Positions 1 through 4,581 of a DNA stretch of 7,007 nt are shown one piece after another (the first letter of the stretch is position 1; each line of letters begins with the position of its first letter). A model generated the notes under the pieces. That model did no database searches. It was not told the origin of the DNA and worked only from the letters and a program-made list of their open reading frames with translations. This stretch comes from Patescibacteria group bacterium (GTDB lineage Bacteria; Patescibacteriota; Saccharimonadia; Saccharimonadales; CAIOMD01): positions 1-7,007 of the forward strand of contig JAUPVN010000064.1 in assembly GCA_030917025.1 (NCBI GenBank). Reading direction: 5' to 3'. The translations under genes and the position numbers were made by a program.

Positions 1-139
1 TACCTAAATATATTAAACCCGCAGATATAATTACTGTGCTAAGGCCGATGAAAATAAATAATACTTTTAACCATTTACGGGCAAAATGTTTAGCATAATG
101 AGCTTTTATAACTCGTTTATGATGAGTATTTATAATCAT
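1..139 (-). CDS. Partial membrane protein of unknown function, N-terminus only
   Basis: The reading frame opens at an ATG (139-137) inside an ATGA overlap with the stop codon of the upstream gene and stays open for 46 codons to the window edge. It begins MIINTHHKRVIKAHYAKHF. This basic N-terminal stretch of about 26 residues, rich in Lys, Arg and His, is followed by one hydrophobic segment (about residues 27-45). That layout suggests a type II (N-in) membrane anchor or an uncleaved signal, with the main domain beyond the window. The four-base overlap suggests translational coupling and shared transcription with the 125-residue membrane protein. There is too little sequence to name a family. 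Cell-wall enzymes of this class often start this way, but that is only a guess. Confidence 0.6.
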   Translation of the reverse strand, partial: MIINTHHKRVIKAHYAKHFARKWLKVLFIFIGLSTVIISAGLIYLG

Positions 140-513
140 ATAATTAATACTCCAAAAGCAATCGCAACAAAAGCAACTGGTAATAGGGGCACTATTGGCC
201 AAATAATAGCCAAAATCACGCCATATAACATTGTTAATAACGACACAAATGCACCCACCCAAAAAACAGTACTTCTTATTACAAAACCAAACAAGCGCGA
301 AAATATATTATCAAACCATACCCTAAACCTATCACCAATTGGTGTGTTGGGGCCTACGTAAGTTGTAATTTGTTTCCATGGTTCAAATAAAGTTCTTAAC
401 AAAATAGCTAAAGAGAAAAACCTTGCCATAGACAAAGCTCTTACACTAATTGCTTTAAATGAGTTAACCCAGCCAGTGCCGTACCACCAGCTTATAAATA
501 ATACAAAACCCAT
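136..513 (-). CDS. Small multi-pass membrane protein of unknown function (125 aa)
   Basis: I cannot assign a named family. The protein is strongly hydrophobic. A short apolar N-terminus (MGFVLFISWWYGTGW) leads into an amphipathic middle with the motif LLRTLFEPWKQ (residues 38-48) and the basic segment GDRFRVWFDNIFSRLFGFVIR (60-80). Two hydrophobic segments follow, at about 82-101 and 103-125, separated only by a WP. From memory, small proteins with an LLxTLF-PWK motif before paired membrane helices recur as conserved hypotheticals in Patescibacteria, but this was not checked. The ATG at 513 is the only ATG start downstream of an in-frame stop. There is no clear Shine-Dalgarno and the promoter lies directly upstream, so the mRNA may be leaderless. 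The stop overlaps the next gene as ATGA. Confidence 0.75.
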   Translation of the reverse strand: MGFVLFISWWYGTGWVNSFKAISVRALSMARFFSLAILLRTLFEPWKQITTYVGPNTPIGDRFRVWFDNIFSRLFGFVIRSTVFWVGAFVSLLTMLYGVILAIIWPIVPLLPVAFVAIAFGVLII

Positions 514-519
514 ATGCTT

Positions 520-548
520 ATTGTAACAGTGTTTTAAAGATTAGTTAA
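520..548 (-). promoter_or_regulatory. Promoter of the 125-aa membrane protein gene
   Basis: Read on the minus strand, TTAACT (548-543) is followed after 17 bp by TACAAT (525-520). TGT directly before the -10 gives an extended -10 element. The -10 box ends only 6 nt before the ATG at 513, so the predicted start of transcription falls on or next to the start codon. This fits a leaderless mRNA and the absence of a ribosome binding site. Confidence 0.55.
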
Positions 549-569
549 CTAGCACTAAGCGCACACCCC

Positions 570-603
570 AAAAACACCCCTAACCTGTTAAGGCTTGGGG
601 TGT
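570..603 (-). terminator. Intrinsic terminator after the surface-protein gene
   Basis: On the minus strand, ACACCCC (603-597) pairs with GGGGTGT (580-574). Inner pairing AA(G)CCT/AGGTT surrounds a TAAC loop. A short U tract (574-570) follows at once. The hairpin lies about 60 nt past the stop of the surface-protein gene and just before the promoter of the next gene, which is where a terminator is expected. The stem is also followed by TTCTTTT in the plus direction, so it may work both ways. Confidence 0.75.
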
Positions 604-630
604 TCTTTTGGTAGGTTGTTGGTTGAGCGG

Positions 631-669
631 TCAGTTAGCTCTGCTGGTTAGATTGTCTGGTTAGCTAAA
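631..669. repeat. Three short imperfect tandem units of 13 bp
   Basis: Plus-strand units begin at 631 (TCAGTTAG), 644 (CTGGTTAG) and 657 (CTGGTTAG), each 13 bp apart. The last unit runs into the stop codon of the surface-protein gene. The array lies in its 3' untranslated region, between the stop and the terminator. It is short and imperfect and may be a remnant of slippage in a GT-rich stretch. No function is evident. Confidence 0.3.
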
Positions 670-2551
670 CTTGGTTCTTGCTAATCCAGAATCTGTAAGC
701 AAAGGTACTGATGATGCTTGAGCCAACAAATAGGGCTATTAGTGAACCTGCACCTGTGTTAGGTATAGTAGATGGTACTACTACGTTGTTTGCGCATTCT
801 GGGCTATTGGCTGGCAAATGTTGTTTGCCTGGGATCACACACATTGCTGGTGGTGTACTAGCTTGTACGTTTACCTTACAGTTATCACTGGTTACCTTTT
901 CTTGTTTGCCGTTTACTAAGAAGGTTAGTTCTACGGCTGTAGTGTAAGTACCGTCAGTGGCGTAAGTATGCTCAACAGTTGTTTTATCGGTTACTAGGGC
1001 ATTACTGTTGTCACCAAAGTTGTAGCTAGCTGTTTGGAAGGTTGCACCTTGGGTAGCAGTATACTTTACAGTGTACTGGAACTTACGGTTACCTAGGCTA
1101 GTGGCAGTAAGCATGTCACAGCTGACCTTTTCGGCTGGTTTACATGTTACAGATACATTAGCATCGTCTTCTTTTTTAGGTAGCTTGTCAGCAGTGATTG
1201 AGGCAATGTTAGTCATCTTAGCAGCTGTACATTTAGCTTGGTCGGTTGTACCGGCTATAGCGTTAAAGGTAAAGGTAGTAGTAGTGTTAGGAGCTAAGGT
1301 ACCTATGTTTTGTCCTGCGGCAAAGAACTTATCTGCATAAGCTACAGCAACGTTATCTCGCATTAGGGTATCCTTTTTGTAGGTTACACCGGTAGGTAGT
1401 TTATCGCTGGCAATAACGTTAGTTGCAGGAGCATTACCTGTGCTAGTTATTACTACTTTGTAGCGTACTTCTGTACCACTTGGTACTGTTACGTCTTCTG
1501 ACCATTTGTCTGATCCTATGGTTTGAACTTGTTTTAGGATGTTGTAGGCAGGGTTTTCAGGAGTAGGTTTACATTCTAATGTTATAGATGCATTGCTGGT
1601 TTGGGCTGGCAACATTAAAGCGGTTGTATTAGCTACGTTAACACTTTGCTTATTTGTACAAGGTACTGGTTCTGTTGCTTGAGCAGTAGTTGCTTTAAAT
1701 ATGTAAGTAAGTTTGTTACCTGGAGCTAAACGATTAATGAATGAACCGTTACCTTCAAATAAGTGACTTTCTGGTAAGTAAGCACCATTTAAGGTTAAGC
1801 TACCTGGTACTACTTTTTGATCGGCAGGTAATACATCTTTAGTAGAGACCCATCTTACATGGCCTGTACCTGTGTTAGTTACTTCTACTTTGTATTCATA
1901 TACTTCACCGTAATTAACAGGAGTTGTTTTTACCCAAGCACCACCGGCTTTTCTAACAGTTTTATCTAGTTTGTATTCGTGAGTACCAGCTTTACCACCA
2001 ACTGGGTTACCACAGCTAGATAGAATAGCAAAGGCAAATACACCGTTATCCATAACTACATAAGCATCAATACTGTCAGACAAAAAGACACCGGCGTTGG
2101 CGGTATTATAAAAGGTTACGCCATTGTATGTTGCTTGAGCAGATGTTGGTTGAGGTTGCCAACCGGCAGAAAAAGAATCAGTAGCAACGACTTGTCCGTT
2201 TACTACTACGTTTCCGTTTTTGTATACTTTACCGGCTTTGGCAGTGTTTTGTAGTCTGCCCATGTCGGCACTGTCTATACCATAGTAATGATAAACCTGT
2301 TGTGCGTTACCGCTGGCATTATATTTTTGTTGCAACTCGCCTACACTCATGGCACCACAATATAGTATTGAGTTGTCATTACAATCACGAGGTCCGTTGA
2401 ATACAACGTTATCTGCTTTTGTTAGAGGTACTGCTGTAACTCCAGCAATAGCTGTTAATATTACTGATGCAAAAAGTATCTTTTGCATTTTGCTTAGGCG
2501 TCCAATTACATCTGCAATAGGGCCAAAAGCTGTTGATAAACTCTTAAACAT
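665..2551 (-). CDS. Secreted, sortase-anchored surface protein with DUF11 and PKD domains (628 aa)
   Basis: This is probably a cell-wall-attached protein on the outer face of the cell; its ligand or role is unknown. A signal segment has a long n-region (residues 1-24) and a hydrophobic core at about 25-42, ending near KAD. An N-terminal domain (about 48-190) carries NGPRDCNDNSILYCGAMS and ends near SSCGNPV; I recall this type from Saccharibacteria. Two DUF11-like beta repeats follow: about 193-327 (YEYKVEVTNTGTG) and 335-470 (VRYKVVITSTGNAPATNV). A PKD-like domain (about 475-563) has YNFGDNSN and HTYATDGTYTT. The tail holds CVIPGKQHLPANSPEC (571-586), then IPNTGAGS (596-603), a hydrophobic stretch and a short RFWISKNQV end, which is an LPxTG-like sorting signal. 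Eleven cysteines mostly fall in pairs. The start at 2551 is fixed by a strong AAGGGAGG; M22 has no such site. The gene has its own promoter and terminator. Confidence 0.9.
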   Translation of the reverse strand: MFKSLSTAFGPIADVIGRLSKMQKILFASVILTAIAGVTAVPLTKADNVVFNGPRDCNDNSILYCGAMSVGELQQKYNASGNAQQVYHYYGIDSADMGRLQNTAKAGKVYKNGNVVVNGQVVATDSFSAGWQPQPTSAQATYNGVTFYNTANAGVFLSDSIDAYVVMDNGVFAFAILSSCGNPVGGKAGTHEYKLDKTVRKAGGAWVKTTPVNYGEVYEYKVEVTNTGTGHVRWVSTKDVLPADQKVVPGSLTLNGAYLPESHLFEGNGSFINRLAPGNKLTYIFKATTAQATEPVPCTNKQSVNVANTTALMLPAQTSNASITLECKPTPENPAYNILKQVQTIGSDKWSEDVTVPSGTEVRYKVVITSTGNAPATNVIASDKLPTGVTYKKDTLMRDNVAVAYADKFFAAGQNIGTLAPNTTTTFTFNAIAGTTDQAKCTAAKMTNIASITADKLPKKEDDANVSVTCKPAEKVSCDMLTATSLGNRKFQYTVKYTATQGATFQTASYNFGDNSNALVTDKTTVEHTYATDGTYTTAVELTFLVNGKQEKVTSDNCKVNVQASTPPAMCVIPGKQHLPANSPECANNVVVPSTIPNTGAGSLIALFVGSSIISTFAYRFWISKNQV

Positions 2552-2555
2552 AATG

Positions 2556-2563
2556 CCTCCCTT
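2556..2563 (-). promoter_or_regulatory. Strong ribosome binding site of the surface-protein gene
   Basis: AAGGGAGG on the minus strand lies 4 nt before the ATG at 2551. It is the best Shine-Dalgarno match in the window and decides the start in favour of M1 over M22. Several other genes here have weak or no sites, so this one points to high expression. Confidence 0.8.
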
Positions 2564-2578
2564 AGGTATTATGTCATA

Positions 2579-2607
2579 ATAATATCATACTTATGCTATA
2601 TTGTCAA
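2579..2607 (-). promoter_or_regulatory. Near-consensus sigma-70-type promoter of the surface-protein gene
   Basis: On the minus strand a perfect TTGACA (2607-2602) is followed, 17 bp later, by TATTAT (2584-2579). TGA immediately precedes the -10, giving an extended -10 as well. The predicted start near 2572 gives a 5' leader of about 20 nt that contains the strong Shine-Dalgarno. The promoter lies just past the stop of the ABC-F gene. No intrinsic terminator is visible between the two, so read-through from the ABC-F gene could add to expression. Confidence 0.85.
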
Positions 2608-2625
2608 CTATATTTATCCAACTTC

Positions 2626-4281
2626 TTAGGCAATAAGTAATTCCTTAGAACCAGCTATATTTTTAGAAAAATAACTATCATGAGATATAAATAATATCGC
2701 CCCGCTATAAGAAGCCAGGGCGTCTTCTAGCTCTTCTATGCTTGGCAGGTCTAGGTGATTTGTTGGTTCGTCTAACACTAAAATCTGAGGGTCACCAATT
2801 AACATATTTATTAACTGAAACCTGGCTTTTTGCCCACCGCTAAGGCGGCTTATCGGCGTTTCCGCATCTGTTGCTGGGTTAAATAAATAATCACTTAAAA
2901 GTTGCTTTATTTTTGTGTCGTTAATTACTACACCTTTTTTCATATAGGCTTGTTCTATCGCCCTACCAAGTGTCATATCTAAGTAGGCTGCGGATATTTC
3001 TTGTTCGTACACGCCAATTTTAATTTCTCGCTCTACTGCAATGACACCTTTAAAGATTTGAGATTTGCATTTTATATCTTCTGATTTTGCAATTATGGCT
3101 GACACTAAAGTAGATTTTCCCGCTCCATTACGTCCATGGATACGTAATCTGTCACCCTCTCTTAGCTGAAAAGAAATATCACTAAATAATGGAGCATCTT
3201 TATAACCTAAGCTTAACCCCGATACATCTACCAACAATCGTTCTGAATTTAGACTATTTTTTGTACGCACTTTAATGTTGCGAGATTTATGTTCTTGGTA
3301 AGAAGCCCCAACTTTATCATTTAAATCTTGGGCAGATTCTCGGTCAATCCAAAAAGAAGGAGTTTCTTTTTTTTGTAACATTTCTAGCTCTTTTTTTGCT
3401 TTATTTTCTAGGCTTTTAAAACGTGCAATTGTTCCGGGATCGCGTGATTTTTCTTTTAGGCGTCTAAAGCGTACAACGTTTTCAGTTAAGTTTGCAATTC
3501 GTCTCTGAACAACGTTAAATTCATGAACAGCCGATACTGTTTTACTGGCGTTTGTTTTTAAATAATCGTCATAATTACCTTTATAAGATACGGCGTGAGA
3601 ATCTTTAATTTCAATAATTCTATCTACCTCATGTAATAAATCTCTATCATGAGTAATTACAACAACTGCTTCTCTGGCAGATACAAACCATTTTATAAAA
3701 GATTTTTTAGCAATATAATCCATATGATTGGTTGGTTCGTCTATAAGGGCAATATGAGCTCTGGCACGCTGCACCTTAACAAGTTCTACCAATCTTTTTT
3801 GGCCACCACTAAGTTGGTTTAAAGTTTTTTGCGCCGTGGCCTCAGAAACCTGATAAGATTCTAAAGCCTGAACAATATCACTTTCTACCTCAAAGTAACC
3901 AAGTTGACCAAATCTTTCTAGAGAGTCTGTGTACTGTTGAATTTTATGATTATTATCGCCCATTGTTGCAGGGTATGTATAAATTATATGATGCAGCTTA
4001 GAATATTCTGGTAAATCTCCTAAAATATAATCCATAACTGTTTTATTATCGTGAGCGTGGTGTTCTTGGCGACTGCCAATAAGCGAAATACCTTTTTTTA
4101 ATCTAATTTCGCCATCATAATCTATATCTTGCCCAGTTATTATATGCAACAAAGTGGTTTTGCCCGTACCGTTACGGCCAACCAATGCTACCTTTTCGTT
4201 ATCTTGCACATCAAAATGCATGTCTTTATACAATACGTTATTACCAAAAGATTTTTCATTAATATCTACAGAAAGTATCAT
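2626..4281 (-). CDS. ABC-F family ATPase (551 aa), probable ribosome-acting factor
   Basis: Two ABC ATPase domains sit on one chain with no membrane segments, which is the ABC-F layout. Members bind the ribosomal E site and act in translation or in protection from ribosome-targeting antibiotics. Domain 1 has Walker A GRNGTGKT (35-42), signature LSGGQKR (157-163), Walker B IALIDEPTNHMD (177-188) and switch His 211. Domain 2 has Walker A GRNGAGKS (383-390), signature LSGGQKAR (480-487), Walker B ILVLDEPTNHLD (500-511) and switch His 534. All catalytic residues are intact. The charged interdomain linker (about 240-345, coiled-coil-like near 255-306) is the P-site-tRNA-interacting region. The length is typical. 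The ATG at 4281 has a weak AGG 8 nt upstream. There is no long leader with a small ORF of the kind that controls many resistance ABC-F genes. Housekeeping (EttA/Uup-like) or resistance roles cannot be told apart here. Confidence 0.9.
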   Translation of the reverse strand: MILSVDINEKSFGNNVLYKDMHFDVQDNEKVALVGRNGTGKTTLLHIITGQDIDYDGEIRLKKGISLIGSRQEHHAHDNKTVMDYILGDLPEYSKLHHIIYTYPATMGDNNHKIQQYTDSLERFGQLGYFEVESDIVQALESYQVSEATAQKTLNQLSGGQKRLVELVKVQRARAHIALIDEPTNHMDYIAKKSFIKWFVSAREAVVVITHDRDLLHEVDRIIEIKDSHAVSYKGNYDDYLKTNASKTVSAVHEFNVVQRRIANLTENVVRFRRLKEKSRDPGTIARFKSLENKAKKELEMLQKKETPSFWIDRESAQDLNDKVGASYQEHKSRNIKVRTKNSLNSERLLVDVSGLSLGYKDAPLFSDISFQLREGDRLRIHGRNGAGKSTLVSAIIAKSEDIKCKSQIFKGVIAVEREIKIGVYEQEISAAYLDMTLGRAIEQAYMKKGVVINDTKIKQLLSDYLFNPATDAETPISRLSGGQKARFQLINMLIGDPQILVLDEPTNHLDLPSIEELEDALASYSGAILFISHDSYFSKNIAGSKELLIA

Positions 4282-4323
4282 TCTAGGTACCTATATTGAT
4301 TATTATATTACTCATAGCTGTTA

Positions 4324-4352
4324 AGTATAGCATTTTACCCTGTTAATAAGAA
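4324..4352 (-). promoter_or_regulatory. Promoter of the ABC-F gene
   Basis: On the minus strand, TATACT (4329-4324) is preceded by TGC, an extended -10. TTCTTA (4352-4347), 17 bp upstream, is a poor -35. Predicted transcription starts near 4317, giving a leader of about 36 nt. This promoter is back to back with the argG leader promoter, and the two -10 boxes are about 100 bp apart. Confidence 0.55.
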
Positions 4353-4406
4353 GTGCAACAAACATCTCAAAAAATATAATACTGCTTAATAGGCAAATGT
4401 AAAATT

Positions 4407-4424
4407 TATTATTTGCAAATAATA
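4407..4424. promoter_or_regulatory. Perfect 18-bp palindrome over the -35 region of the argG promoter, possible operator
   Basis: TATTATTTGCAAATAATA is its own reverse complement over all 18 bases. It occupies the -35 and spacer zone of the argG leader promoter, whose -10 begins at 4430. This is a typical place for a dimeric repressor to bind. It has the 18-bp length of an ARG box but lacks the TGAAT/ATTCA half-sites, so ArgR is not supported. In such AT-rich DNA a chance palindrome is possible. A rough hand estimate puts one of this length at below about one in ten windows of this size. Confidence 0.4.
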
Positions 4425-4435
4425 TATGTTATAAT
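4407..4435 (+). promoter_or_regulatory. Extended -10 promoter of the argG leader transcript
   Basis: A perfect TATAAT (4430-4435) is preceded by TGT (4427-4429), a full extended -10. The -35 region is weak (TATTAT at 4407-4412 with a 17-bp spacer), as is common for extended -10 promoters. The -10 ends 7 nt before the ATG of the leader ORF at 4443, so the transcript should begin at or one or two bases before that AUG. Confidence 0.7.
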
Positions 4436-4442
4436 TTAATAA

Positions 4443-4493
4443 ATGACTTATTTTGTGTGCACAAAAAATCGCCGCCGCAGCACCCGTATTTAG
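4443..4493 (+). CDS. Arginine-rich leader peptide of the argG attenuator (16 aa)
   Basis: The ORF encodes MTYFVCTKNRRRSTRI and ends in TAG. Four of its 16 residues are Arg: three consecutive CGC codons (4470-4478) and a CGT (4485-4487). The peptide itself is unlikely to have a function; its translation probably senses charged tRNA-Arg. If the ribosome stalls at the CGC run it covers the 5' arm of the 1:2 hairpin. If it reaches the stop it covers the region needed for the antiterminator. None of the 8 Arg codons of argG is CGC (5 AGA, 1 each AGG, CGT, CGA) and only 2 of 12 in the adjoining ATPase fragment are, so the run looks selected. There is no Shine-Dalgarno. The promoter position implies leaderless initiation at the 5' end of the mRNA. 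Confidence 0.8.
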   Translation: MTYFVCTKNRRRSTRI

Positions 4494-4502
4494 GGGAGCT
4501 GT
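4477..4502 (+). promoter_or_regulatory. argG attenuator 1:2 hairpin (anti-antiterminator/pause stem)
   Basis: GCAGC-A-CCC (4477-4485) pairs with GGG-A-GCTGT (4494-4502), with one A-A mismatch and one terminal G-U, around an 8-nt loop that contains most of the leader stop codon. The 5' arm is formed by the end of the Arg codon run and the following Ser, Thr and Arg codons. A ribosome stalled on CGC would block this stem. When the stem forms, it sequesters the strand that would otherwise build the antiterminator. Confidence 0.7.
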
Positions 4503-4538
4503 CCTTGTAATTTTAATTAATCGCCCAAGATAGCCCCC
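4493..4538 (+). promoter_or_regulatory. argG attenuator 2:3 antiterminator stem
   Basis: GGGG(A)GCTGTC(C)TTG (4493-4507) can pair with CAAGATAGCCCCC (4526-4538). This gives 13 base pairs with two single-base bulges (A4497, C4504), one G-U pair and an 18-nt AT-rich loop. It uses the entire 5' arm of the terminator, so the two folds exclude each other. It is longer than the 6-bp terminator stem and should win when region 2 is free, that is, when the ribosome stalls on the arginine codons. Confidence 0.75.
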
Positions 4539-4557
4539 AAAATATGGGGCTTTTTTA
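4532..4557 (+). terminator. Intrinsic terminator (3:4) upstream of argG
   Basis: AGCCCC (4532-4537) pairs perfectly with GGGGCT (4546-4551) around the 8-nt loop CAAAATAT, followed by a run of six T (4551-4556). It lies downstream of the argG promoter and 25 nt before the argG start codon. A terminator in this position makes sense only as a conditional one. It is the output element of the attenuator. Confidence 0.85.
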
Positions 4558-4571
4558 TTAATAATTTTACC

Positions 4572-4576
4572 AAGGA
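4572..4576 (+). promoter_or_regulatory. Ribosome binding site of argG
   Basis: AAGGA lies 5 nt before the ATG at 4582 and supports that start despite the unusually long N-terminus it gives. It is outside the terminator hairpin, so translation of argG from read-through transcripts should not be masked. Confidence 0.7.
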
Positions 4577-4581
4577 TATAA

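Noticed and set aside
136..138. UGA read as glycine (code 25, as in some other Patescibacteria)
   Set aside because: The TGA at 136-138 ends a full-length-looking membrane protein and is part of an ATGA overlap with the next start. No recognisable gene here needs UGA as a sense codon.
86..361. Plus-strand open frame opposite the small membrane protein
   Set aside because: It is low-complexity, rich in Asn, Thr and Ile, and antisense to a better-supported gene pair.
711..1340. Plus-strand open frames opposite the surface-protein gene (711-947 and 1071-1340)
   Set aside because: They are antisense shadows of a gene with clear domains, promoter and ribosome binding site, and they show no family motif.
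4407..4424. ARG box (ArgR operator)
   Set aside because: The site is an 18-bp palindrome but lacks the TGAAT/ATTCA half-sites, so it is listed only as a possible operator of unknown type.
4443..4581. T-box or metabolite riboswitch controlling argG
   Set aside because: I see no T-box core sequence or long specifier stem, and the leader is short. An Arg-codon ORF with 1:2, 2:3 and 3:4 pairing explains the region better.
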